This document shows, one piece after another, positions 55,560-64,000 of a stretch of 64,000 nucleotides of DNA. Location of the stretch: the NCBI GenBank assembly GCA_003194525.1, contig NBIV01000029.1, forward strand, positions 310,001 through 374,000, given 5' to 3'. The notes under the pieces were generated by a model. That model was not told the DNA's origin. It made no database searches and saw only the letters and a program-made list of their open reading frames with translations. Position numbers and translations under genes: made by a program. Position 1 is the stretch's first letter; the number at the start of each line of letters is the position of its first letter. This DNA is from Gracilariopsis chorda. Its lineage: Eukaryota; Rhodophyta; Florideophyceae; Gracilariales; Gracilariaceae.

Positions 55560-56400
55560 GAAAATCCATTAACCCCCTCTAACATCATTAAATCACTGTT
55601 AAGTACAACAAACATGAAGGTATCCGCAGATAAGCTAGCAGAATTGAAAAAAAGGATAAAAGAATAGCCTAACTTTTTCACAGATAATTGAACATCTGGA
55701 AGAACCATATAAAGGAAATGGAAAACGATTATACTTTGAAAATCGCTTCTGCAGACGAGAGGAAAAGATACGAAAGACCATCCTTCATGATAATTACTGC
55801 TCACTAAAAGAAGGACATAGATCATATCAGAAATTTCTTTTACTATTCAGAGAAAAGTGCTTTGGAATACAATGAAAAGGGACTAAAAATATTTTTATCT
55901 GAGTGTGAATAATGCCAGAATGCAAAATCAATGAAAAAGGCCATTCGAGGACTGCTACAGAGCTCTTTACCTTCTACATGAACATGGGAAGTGGTATCCA
56001 TGGAGCATGTATTTGATATACCAAACAGAAAAAATTACACTAGAACAATGGCTATTGTAGAGGAACTCTCTAAGAGATTACATTTTACTCGAATCGTTGA
56101 AAAGATTAAAGCACCAGAAATAGTTACTCTATTCTAAAACGAAATATATAGAAACCCCGAACTCCCAAGAGTCTTAATATCATATAGAGATAGCCGATTT
56201 ACAAGTATATTTTGGGATACTTTAGTGAAACTTCTAAACTTCAAACATATCAACTTCATTTCACGCCCAAACTGATGGACAAACAGAACGTATGTTTAGA
56301 ACAATAGAACGAATGATACTATGTTATATATCTCATACTTGAAGAGACTGGATAAAACATTTACCAGGTCTTGAATCTAACCTACCTAAGGATTGCTCTG
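55560..56400 (+). pseudogene. AT-rich gypsy integrase relic
   Basis: Across stops and shifts the plus strand reads RKTILHDNYCSLKEGHRSYQ, WEVVSMEHVFDIPN, MAIVEELSKRLHFTRIVEK, LPRVLISYRDSRFTSIFWD, then QTDGQTERMFRTIERMI and RDWIKHLP. These are the zinc-finger end, catalytic core (D, D, E positions: SMEHV in place of SMDF, YRDSRF, QTERM) and post-core of a Ty3/gypsy integrase. The wording is closer to common gypsy integrases (SDRDPRFTS) than to elements 1 or 2, and the DNA is far more AT-rich, so this is a third family. Confidence 0.75.
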
Positions 56401-56491
56401 ACAACGAGCAAGTTGACCCCGTAGAATACATCAATAAAAGCGCATTTATTTCCCTCCAAACGACTAGCCAATGGTAATCAAAAGATTTGCC

Positions 56492-56868
56492 CTACTGGCG
56501 GGAATCGGTCGAGCACGTGTATGATCTGTCTCTCTCGACAGCCTCAACTTCTATCAGCCCCATTGAACGCGTCTCACACGTGGATATCTCTGACGGCCAT
56601 CGAACAGGCAAATCCTTGCTGCGTCCAATCAGGCGGTAGTCTTCCAATTCAGTGTACACGGTGTCGATCTTCGGGCCAATGGAGCACAAAATCTCTTCCA
56701 AAAAAACCAATTGACATTGCCACGGTGCATATCAATGTGTTTCAATGCAGCTCGTATTATGCACAATTTTTCCAAAAATGTGCCCAAGCGCGGTAGAATA
56801 GCATCCTTACGGTCGCACAAACGGCATACTTGTAGGTAGCGAAGCTCTGTTTGGGACATATCGGCCAT
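56492..56868 (-). pseudogene. Unrecognised short gene with a T-run frameshift
   Basis: The minus frame from ATG 56868 (MADMSQTELRYLQVCRLCDR) runs into NVNWFF at a run of A on the plus strand (56699-56705). Beyond that run the neighbouring frame continues as good protein (FLEEILCSIGPKIDTVYTEL) to 56492. One lost or gained base in the run would join them into about 125 residues. A C-x2-C is present near the start. Family unknown. It reads away from a 68-bp tandem repeat region that also lies upstream of Helitron copy 2. Confidence 0.4.
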
Positions 56869-57039
56869 GGTGTTAGACGATAGTTGAAACGAAGTAGGGT
56901 GAAATTAGTTGTACGTGGCTGCTTGGAGAGAAGTTTTCTGCAACTTTAGGGTACGTTCTAGATTAAGTACACAATCGTCAGCACATTAGACAATAGGTAA
57001 AATAGAAGCGTATTCTATTCAAACAACATATAAATAGAG

Positions 57040-57313
57040 TGTAGTACAACCTACGTATACTTTTCTAGCGAAAACAGTTATAGTTTAATTGTGCATACGT
57101 AGGCTGCGCAGTACTGCAAACGTATAACCTTCTAACAAAAATATTTTTAATCTATGTAGTGCATACGTAGGCCACCAGTTCTACAAACGTAGAACGCTGT
57201 AGCAAGAATAGGAAGTAACTATACGTTTCATACGTAGGTTAATCGTACTCGATATGTAGTGACGTCTTAAACTAAGACCCAATAAGAATAAAATGCATAA
57301 GTACTCTGTAAAG
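57040..57313 (+). repeat. 68-bp tandem repeat region, left copy
   Basis: Degenerate units of about 68 bp with GCATACGTAGGC, GCAGTACTGCAAACGTAT and CTTCTAACAAAAATA. The whole block is about 85-90% identical to 60340-60580. It ends exactly at the solo LTR; TAAAG at its end is the target site. Confidence 0.7.
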
Positions 57314-58140
57314 TGAAGTGCAACGCCCTCAGGGAGGGATTCCTGGTACTTGATCGTTTTCCCGATATTATTGGTTGTGTAGTGTGTATATGAACTACGC
57401 CCCACAATGGTGGGTATGGACACGTGGGACACGGTTTTGGGTCAATTGGCGGTTGGCCACAGTAGTGGATGTTGCCACGAAATGTGGAGTATTTTAGTTA
57501 ATATTACTTATTATTTTCACACCCATTTCTGGGAAGCTAGTACTTAGTGCGACGGCGCACTGCCGTCGCACCAGTAAACCTTCTCCAACAAGGGACCCCA
57601 ACCTGGGGAATTGGCTCTAGTTGTTGCCGCTTGCGTGCGTACTCTACTCCTCCTTGGAGGGAAACGCCGTAAACCACGGGACATATAACCCCCTTGCACA
57701 TCTAAAGGGACCCATCACTGGGAGTATAATTGTTCCAATTGCATTGGTGTTTCGCCCTGTATAGGGAGTCCTGTCCACCGGCATTGCCGTATCTGCCCGT
57801 CGCTCTCGCGACCCACTTCGTCCTCTCTTCCTCCTCTTCGCCCTTCCTTTTTCCCCTTTTTAGGGTAGCACCTCCCGCTATCCGCGGCCCTCGTGTGCGC
57901 ATCCGCTCACACACCCCCACTTACGTGGAAACATACCTCTACTGAGGATCACACCCCGCTCACGCGGATACCGATTCTTCGCCTTCACCTCCCTGCGCGA
58001 GTCCCGACAGGTGTCCCTGGTCTTACAAACCGGCTTCGCCGTGACACCTCTGGGAGGGCTCTACCCAACTGGGATCACCTCGTGAGAGGAAGATCCCGAA
58101 CGTCTTTCGGTGTTTTTCCCCTTTGGGGCATTGCACCACA
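57314..58140 (+). repeat. Solo LTR of the element-1 family
   Basis: 827 bp, from TGAAGTGCAACGCC to CATTGCACCACA, colinear with the element 1 LTRs. Flanked by a perfect 5-bp duplication TAAAG (57309-57313 and 58141-58145), so it arose by LTR-LTR recombination of a full insertion. Its hairpin at 57547-57571 has 10-bp perfect arms. Confidence 0.95.
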
Positions 58141-58191
58141 TAAAGAGAACGGAAAGCATTTGACGGTGGTGGTGATTGGCTCAGTGTCCGG

Positions 58192-59080
58192 TGTGGTGCA
58201 ATGCCCGCCGACGGGAGAACACCACGAAGACGTTCGGGATCTTCCTCTCAAGAGGTGAACGCAGTAGCAGAGCCCTTCCAGGAATGACACGACTAGGTCG
58301 GTTGTAAGCCGAGGTCAGCTTTCACGACTTGCGTAGGAAGGGGTAGCTGGCAAACCAGAGAAGCTTCGTCCACATGGTGTATTGCTCCAAGTAGGAGGCA
58401 CGAGTCCAAACGGTGGCGCACACGACAATGAGTCGGTATGAGCCGCGGATAGCAGGGGCTACCCAAAAAGGGGAAAAGGAAAAGGAAAAAGAATAGGGAA
58501 GTGAGGAAAAAGGGGGCGAGTCACAAGAGGGACTCGATGGATATCGGCAGGGCCGGATGAAACCGTATACACGGCGAAGCCACAACTGTGAGTAGACTGG
58601 TATCCCAGAAATGGGTTCTGTTAAGCGAGCAAGGGGGTTGAACAAACCGTATGCAACGGGATACCTCTCTGTGGTGGAGTCGAGTACCGCCGAAGGCGTG
58701 AATGTTCAGAGCCAAGTCCCTGGTTAGACACCCTTCTTCGGGAAGATTCTAAGCAGGAACACCCTTGTTGGGGAAGTTACTGAGGTGCAGCGGCAGTTGC
58801 CGCTGCACTAAGTACAGTAGACTACCCAGTGTAATAACTAAATAACTAAATAGATAAATAGAATAATTCTAACCATGTATCCACTACAGTACCATCACCC
58901 GTGCGACACGTGAGCGAGCCGTTGCCACGGCGCATTCCGGCTATGCCGTGCACCACGTGTATGCCCACTGTCGCCGCATTGCTCCTATTCATAACAGTGT
59001 CGTAAGTGCCATCCCCGATGTATCGGAAATTATGAACCAGTGCCTGGAATCCCCCCCCCTTGAGAAGGGCGTGCACTACA
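58192..59080 (-). repeat. Inverted diverged 3' LTR of a related element
   Basis: Reverse complement of the element 1 LTR: starts TGTGGTGCAATGCC, has GGTATGAGCCGCGGATAGC, AAAAAGGGGAAAAGG, CCCTTGTTGGGGAAG, the hairpin at 58785-58808, and ends GGGCGTGCACTACA. Immediately beyond it, on the minus strand, lies the purine tract AAGGAGGGGGATG, marking this as a 3' LTR with internal sequence to the right. 889 bp, longer than its relatives through small insertions. No target duplication. Confidence 0.8.
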
Positions 59081-60245
59081 CATCCCCCTCCTTAGACGGA
59101 GCGACAACCTCAACGAGGGGCGGCGCGACGGCGAACGAACGACGTAAGAAAACGGCCTCCTCCGGTGTTCCGGTCAACCAACCGTCAGCCTCAGCGCGAG
59201 GAAGGCCCCCTGGGTAAGTTTCGATCACGTCTTCCCACGCGTCCGCGAGTTGTAGCCACTGTAGTCCACCATCCCGGTCATCCGGTTCGTTTGCGACTCT
59301 GCTGGTGCGGCTCTTGCCCTCTCAGGGCGTTTCTTGGCCATCAGGCTTCCTCTACACGCGTGCAAGCGAGCCCAGGCGTCCTAGTGCACTCCCCATTGGG
59401 GCGTATTGACGCTTCGATCACCATCCGCCCGTTACCTGGGAGCGCCCGTTCTCAGTGTAGTTCAAATAATAGGGGCCCTCAGTGCTTGCTAACACCTCCA
59501 AAAGGGAGCATTATCTCAGAACGAGGGAGGTTTCCGCGAGAAATAAGCGGCGTCCAGCGGTCCACACCGGGAATTACCGGGGTCAGACCGGTCCAAGGCG
59601 CGAAACGCGAATAACTTCCGATTCAAGACAGCTGCAGCTTATCCGACTCGTCGGCGTACTCTCGGGATCAAGACCTGTCGAATGAGCCCCTGCAAGCAAG
59701 AATTATTGAGATCCCAGAAGTGGGTTAGACAAGATCCGTTCAGTAGGGCTTCTTCGAAACCAGTCGAACTGGAAAAGTGCCATAACTTTGGAACCAGCCG
59801 ATAAAATCGAAATCTGTCTTCATCGAGGTACTCAAATACGTCTAAAAAAACCTAATGTCAAACCATTATGGAAACGAAGGTCAACCGACCAAGCTAGCCG
59901 ATTTTTCGGTGGAAGCCGTTCATACGGTATTGTAGAGCCAGAAGTCCCGGTGACGGGGAAGTCTGACCGTAGCCATACGGAGTTGCGCAGCGTGGCTGCG
60001 AGTACACCAGATGTTCTGGAAGCACAGCAGCCGTCGTGAGACAGCAACATCGCCCAGAGATGGGGTACAGTACCGGAGGTCCGGAAACTGACATCCATCG
60101 TAGATGGTTAGTAGTGTAGATAAAAACTTCAATCCTTGAAAAAGGTGGTGCGTACGAAAACAACACACCATCATTGATGGGAAAAACCGTGCAAACGGGA
60201 GCCCTGGGGGGGCGTACCAGCTTGCTGGATGAAAAACCATCGGTA
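59081..60245 (-). pseudogene. Internal remnant of the inverted element, uncertain
   Basis: By position this should be the 3' internal part of the minus-strand element whose LTR ends at 59080. It shows the short-hairpin texture of element 1 (CCTC-AAC-GAGG, CCGG-TGTT-CCGG near 59110-59180). No Pol motif is readable. Plus frames 59165-59614 and 59788-60039 are open but match nothing. The matching 5' LTR is missing. Confidence 0.35.
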
Positions 60246-60249
60246 CGTA

Positions 60250-60590
60250 TACCTTTTTAAAAAAAATAGTTATAGTTTACGTAGCGCAAAAGTAGGCTGC
60301 GCAGTAATGCAAACGTATACCCTTCTAACAAAAATAGTTGTAGTTTATGTAGCGCATACGTAAGCTGCGCGGTATTGCAAACGTATACCCTTCTAACAAA
60401 AATACTTTAATCTATGTATTGCATAAGTAGGCCGTACAGTTCTAGAAACGTAGAACGCTGTAACAAGAATAGGAACAATCTATACGCGGCATACGTAGGT
60501 AAATCGTACTCGATATGTATTGACGTCTGAAACCAAGACCGAATAAGAATGTATTGCATATGTACATAGTAAAGTACTACGTATGTAAAC
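60250..60590 (+). repeat. 68-bp tandem repeat region, right copy
   Basis: Four to five degenerate units of 67-68 bp, with unit starts near 60310, 60378 and 60445 (CAAACGTATACCCTTCTAAC, or worn forms). It lies directly upstream of Helitron copy 2 and duplicates 57040-57313. Confidence 0.7.
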
Positions 60591-60772
60591 TATCCAGGTA
60601 CTGATGTTGTTAGGAACATCTTCAGACAATGAAGACAACATGTATACGTATATGTCAGGCGGGAAACTATTGTGCAACACCAGTTCTCTACTTAAGGGGC
60701 AGAGACGGTACATGTTCCATCGAAAGGTGATTACCAAATCTCTCAACCTCTCTCCGGTTCTCTCAGTCCGAC

Positions 60773-61954
60773 ATGAGTTCTTCTTCGCATCGACCCCCAT
60801 CACGACGTGGTGGTCGCCGGTCAGGAGCAGGCCGTCGTCCAAGAGAGAATATACAGCCCGTGCATCAACGAGACATAACCGATGAGCTTGCGCAGGTGGA
60901 CTTAGGAACTAGAACGAAGCTTCCTCAAAATGTTATGGAACCTCATAACCCTGAAGAGATATACTTGAACTCCTCTCATTCTTCCGGTATTCAACAGGAA
61001 AGAGATAGGACGGTTATGCGGTTCGCTGGGAGACCTCGCCAAGGCATTCAATATGGAGCAAAATATGTCTGGGATGCAAGCGCAGAAAATATTCGTCAAG
61101 GCCTCGCACGTCCAAGCTCTTCATATCCGGAGTACCAACCACTCACTGGCACAATTCCAGCGTGTTGTGGGACGTGCGGTGCAAACGGCCATCGAGCACC
61201 TCGGTGTCCTCTCAAAGATTCGGGGTGGGTGCTTCGTATTCGTATGTGCAAATATTGTGGCGCAGTTCTGCTTGGTGCAGAGACCGAAGGAACATGCTGT
61301 GGATATAAAAGCTCCAGATCGCTTGGAGTTTCTTTCAGACGAGTGCATATCAATTCGCAACTTGAAGACATATATCGCTTGCGTTCTTTTCAAACGCTAT
61401 CAACACCCTTAAATGTGTTATTTGCAACCGTTGTCACATTCATGGATATGAAGTACTTTCGGGGTGGAGGTCCGTCATTTCTTCGACTTCAAGGCAATGT
61501 GTCTCTTTCTGTTCCAGGCCAGGACTTGCGCTGCACATATTTGTGGTCGAAAGGTCCTCCCAGTCTCAATAAACAGGATTATTATTCTTCTTTCACAAGA
61601 AGAATGGTGTCTAACCCGAATATTCGATACTTGGTTCCAAATTTATACGATCTCTTGCAAACAAGACCGGGTATTATCCGAAAGAGATATAGAAATTTTT
61701 TCAGACCAGACAAAAATGTTCGGAAGAGATCAAACGCAGACGATTCTACTCTGGACATCTCTGCAGACGCTATTCAGGAAGGAATAGTTGTCCGGAATTA
61801 TCAAGGTGCCCATGAAGCCCAAATCGAGGTGAGCTCCGGTGCAGAACCATTACTACAAGACAGCCGAGGCAGACATCTTTCAATGAGGGCTTTCTTCGTA
61901 GAGCCAAGTGTACTGTTCAGTTTGGAAGCCCCCGTTGCCCAGCTGGTAGGGTGA
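60773..61954 (+). CDS. Helitron copy 2 N-terminal zinc-binding ORF
   Basis: 393 codons from ATG 60773. A basic Ser/Arg start (SSSHRPPSRRGGRRSGAGRR) is followed by a classic CCHC knuckle C132-x2-C135-x4-H140-x4-C145 (CGTCGANGHRAPRC) and the Helitron C-x2-C...CC motif, C159, C162, C175 and C176 (CKYCGAVLLG ... CCG). FATVVTFMDM and NLYDLLQTRPGI match copy 1. It ends at TGA 61952 after PVAQLVG, and the same frame resumes at 61970, so this is the front of one longer RepHel-type protein split by a stop or an unspliced intron. Confidence 0.75.
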   Translation: MSSSSHRPPSRRGGRRSGAGRRPRENIQPVHQRDITDELAQVDLGTRTKLPQNVMEPHNPEEIYLNSSHSSGIQQERDRTVMRFAGRPRQGIQYGAKYVWDASAENIRQGLARPSSSYPEYQPLTGTIPACCGTCGANGHRAPRCPLKDSGWVLRIRMCKYCGAVLLGAETEGTCCGYKSSRSLGVSFRRVHINSQLEDIYRLRSFQTLSTPLNVLFATVVTFMDMKYFRGGGPSFLRLQGNVSLSVPGQDLRCTYLWSKGPPSLNKQDYYSSFTRRMVSNPNIRYLVPNLYDLLQTRPGIIRKRYRNFFRPDKNVRKRSNADDSTLDISADAIQEGIVVRNYQGAHEAQIEVSSGAEPLLQDSRGRHLSMRAFFVEPSVLFSLEAPVAQLVG

Positions 61955-61969
61955 ATAGAATCCCATCAC

Positions 61970-62689
61970 ATGTCAACTGGAAATCTTTGGCGTCGAGTTG
62001 TCAAGTACAAGCATTTGAAGCCTGATTCAATGGACACTGAGAAAGGAGCTTTTCCACTGCTCTATCCCTACGGTGAGATTCACGCCCCGTATGATACAGC
62101 AACATATATTACATCAATGGATGCGAACAACCGAGACGAAAGCAGCCTAATATGGGCAGAACACTCTAAGCGAAGACTGTACACCGATAATGTGCTGCTG
62201 AACTGTGGTACTCTTCTTCAGCAATGGTTGCTTCGTACTATCATAAACATTGAAGACTTGAGACGTTTTTTGGAAACAGAACATATAAGAATGGTTGAAG
62301 AACGGGAGCTGCGGGCTGGAACCCATACCAGAACAGATGAACTTGGCCTTCTCTATAAAAACGTCCTTACAGGTAATCACAAAAACTGTCTGGCGTACTG
62401 GAGACAAAAACAACTGGATGTGCAAGCAATGGTCGCTCGACTGGGCTCGCCAACGCTTTTCGTCACAGTCACAATGAACGTACGGCAGAGAGAGACGAAA
62501 ATGCTTAGTGTGGACAACAAAAACACCGGGGCATTTTCACCACAGGGAGACAGAAGCCGTCTTTTTGATAGTCCAGATATTATTGCAAGAGTTTACAACC
62601 AATATGCGAATTCAATAATAAAGGTTCTAAAGAATTATTCAGAAGAGCTCTTTGGCTTGAAAGTCATTGAGAATTCCGCCAAACGTTAG
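61970..62689 (+). pseudogene. Rep N-terminal part of Helitron copy 2
   Basis: Same frame as the preceding ORF. Begins near VVKYKHLKPDSMDTEKGAF and FPLLYPYGE (Helitron-like N domain), then YWRQKQLDVQAMVARLG and LFVTVTMN, the first Rep motif, and ARVYNQYANSIIK. It stops with TAG at 62687; two codons later a second TAG follows, where copy 1 has EFQERN, so at least one Gln codon became TAG. Confidence 0.75.
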
Positions 62690-63420
62690 TTCTAGGAGAG
62701 GAATACTCCACATCATCACCTTCTTCTTTGGTTGGAGGGGGGCGAAATTGAAGATCCTGAGATCATTAACAGTTTGATCAAAGCCGAACTGCCTCGAGGT
62801 GACTCACCTGAAGACCAGAAACTCTGGAAATTGGTGAAGAAATTCAATATGCACCGACACTCTCCATATTGCCGTGGTCGTACCTCTGACGGGAGGTGCA
62901 GGTTTGGGTATGATCGAAAAGAAATGGTGGCATACACAACGATGAATCAGTACACAAGCCGAGTGACCTACCGAAGAAGAAGGGCAATAGAATGAAATAC
63001 AAGGCTAATATCAATATTGACAGAATTCGAGGAGGCCGCGCTGTAGCATACCTAATACAGTACGCTTTCAAGAGTGCCAAAAAACAGGATTTGGTTGTAT
63101 TAAATCGAACGGAAAGTTATTGAAGTGCACAGAGCGACATGCTTCAAAATGAAATCAGGGTGTACATGAGAGCGATAGTGATGGGCGCGATTGAAGCAGC
63201 ATGGAACCTCTTTGAGTTCAGGCATGTTCGCATCAATCCATCTGTACAGGCACTTGAGATACATCCCCACGGACAGCGACAGGTTTTGATTCGAAACATA
63301 AGACTGCCTACATGTCTGAAGTCTTCTCTGCTGGAAAGGTATTTCAAGCGACCTTCCCGGTACATGAACGTGGATTACATGACATACTACGAGACACACG
63401 CTGACGAAAATGATAATTGA
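62690..63420 (+). pseudogene. Rep HUH and tyrosine region of Helitron copy 2
   Basis: ERNTPHHHLLLWLEGG carries the HUH motif in the main frame, followed by MHRHSPYCRGR and CRFGYD. A frameshift near 62990 leads to KYKANINIDRIRGG and AVAYLIQYAFK, with both Rep tyrosines (codons at 63049 and 63061), in another frame. 63139-63420 then matches the start of the copy 1 spacer to NVDYMTYYE, after which the sequence diverges at the deletion point. Confidence 0.75.
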
Positions 63421-63538
63421 CGTTCGAACAAACTATTTTTTGTCGGGCCTGGTCTATGTTATACTTTCGCCTGTAAACACATCTGATGATGTGTTACTGC
63501 TTCATTATGAAAACGACACGGCCCCAAAATGCGCATGA
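63416..63538 (+). pseudogene. Helicase C-terminal tail fused by deletion
   Basis: IDVRTNYFLSGLVYVILSPV and DDVLLLHYEN align with copy 1 VDVRSNFFCAGQLYVALSRV and DHVLLLQDAQ. In copy 1 these two regions are about 1.9 kb apart with all ATPase motifs between them. The junction near 63405-63416 is therefore an internal deletion. Confidence 0.75.
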
Positions 63539-63679
63539 TTTCCATCCAATGCCGGTAAGCATCAAAAAACGTGTTTTACAAGAAGCTGTAGACTTTGTAC
63601 ATGGGCATCATTATTTTGACATTGTTTAGTTTATTCGTAAACCAAAATTTGTGCGGATATCTTATGCAAACCTGCGACC

Positions 63680-63713
63680 GCGGCGCAAAGCGCCGCCTGC
63701 GGCCGAAGGCCGC
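63680..63713 (+). other. Paired 3' hairpins of Helitron copy 2
   Basis: GCGGCGC-AAA-GCGCCGC at 63680-63696 and GCGGCC-GAA-GGCCGC at 63699-63713, two bases apart. Same order and nearly the same sequence as in copy 1, although flanking DNA differs. Confidence 0.7.
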
Positions 63714-64000
63714 TTTTCCTTGTTTTCCAATAATAACCACGTAATTAATACAGAAATATTTACTCCATCTGTGTTTGAGTACAAGCAGCACACAATAACA
63801 ATAAGCGATATTATATAAAGTGATCAAAGTAAAGAACAAAATGACACATCAAATAAGTTTCTAAACGAAATAAAAACCAGCGAGATTGAAAAATCAGCAA
63901 TTGAAGTAGCAAATACAAGAGAAACCAACAATTCTAATCGTAAAATGAAGGATATACAACTTCGCATCGGAGAAGATGTGTTACTATCTACAAAGAATCT
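63714..64000. other. AT-rich flank, no gene
   Basis: Strongly AT-rich. The minus frame 63576-63839 spans the hairpins and has no known domain. Nothing else seen. Confidence 0.4.

Larger units (their letters stand above)
60250..63713 (+). mobile_element. Helitron-like element, copy 2, internally deleted
   Basis: Same family as copy 1. Keeps the zinc-binding N-terminus, the Rep N-terminus, HUH motif and both catalytic tyrosines, but the helicase is gone except for its last 40 residues. Ends with the paired hairpins. The 5' limit is unknown; I include the tandem repeats that precede the ORF. Confidence 0.75.

Noticed and set aside
58192-59080. Second solo LTR beside 57314-58140
   Set aside because: No target duplication, and a purine tract adjoins its outer end, so it is the 3' LTR of a truncated inverted element.
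57040-60590. Direct repeats as a possible CRISPR array
   Set aside because: Units are about 68 bp, degenerate and without unique spacers, in eukaryotic transposon context.

Overview
The window reads as nuclear DNA of a eukaryote, in a transposon-rich stretch. One intact single-exon protein gene, an FkbM-type methyltransferase with an N-terminal membrane anchor (12873-14132), sits among complete, broken and nested mobile elements. I see no rRNA, tRNA or CRISPR array. The lineage cannot be fixed from sequence alone. A compact-gene alga, for instance a florideophyte red alga such as Chondrus, is my best guess and is inference only.

Layout. 0.8-6.7 kb: a decayed Helitron-like element on the minus strand (PIF1-like helicase, HUH Rep, zinc-binding N-terminus). 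6.9-8.4 kb: unrecognised ORFs. 9.7-10.8 kb: two LINE 3' ends facing each other. 12.9-14.1 kb: the methyltransferase. 15-17.5 kb: non-coding with several small repeats. 19.4-21.9 kb: inverted relics of Ty3/gypsy gag and two head-to-tail LTR relics. 21925-31540: a structurally complete Ty3/gypsy chromovirus-type element with two 826-bp LTRs, a perfect 5-bp target duplication (TCTAA), and gag, protease, RT, RNase H, integrase and chromodomain, interrupted by several stops. 31.6-39.1 kb: older gag, LTR and pol relics in both orientations. 44.2-45.2 kb: a PIF/Harbinger transposase cut off by a second Ty3/gypsy element (45157-55545) with 564/565-bp LTRs. That element carries a long, decayed antisense ORF between its chromodomain and 3' LTR. 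55.6-56.4 kb: an AT-rich integrase relic. 57314-58140: a solo LTR of the first family with a TAAAG target duplication, next to a diverged inverted LTR. 60.2-63.7 kb: a second copy of the Helitron family on the plus strand, with its helicase motifs deleted but the same paired 3' hairpins as the first copy.

The most striking signal is not a gene. The first Ty3/gypsy element is filled, through LTRs and coding sequence alike, with short perfect inverted repeats (arms 5-8 bp, loops 2-4 nt, most often 5-3-5). By eye these run about ten-fold above chance; the second gypsy element and the methyltransferase gene do not look this way. This could be a pervasively folded RNA genome or a hairpin-making replication or mutation process. 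It should be tested computationally.

All calls rest on reading the sequence and comparing the copies within the window with each other and with remembered family motifs. No database search was possible.
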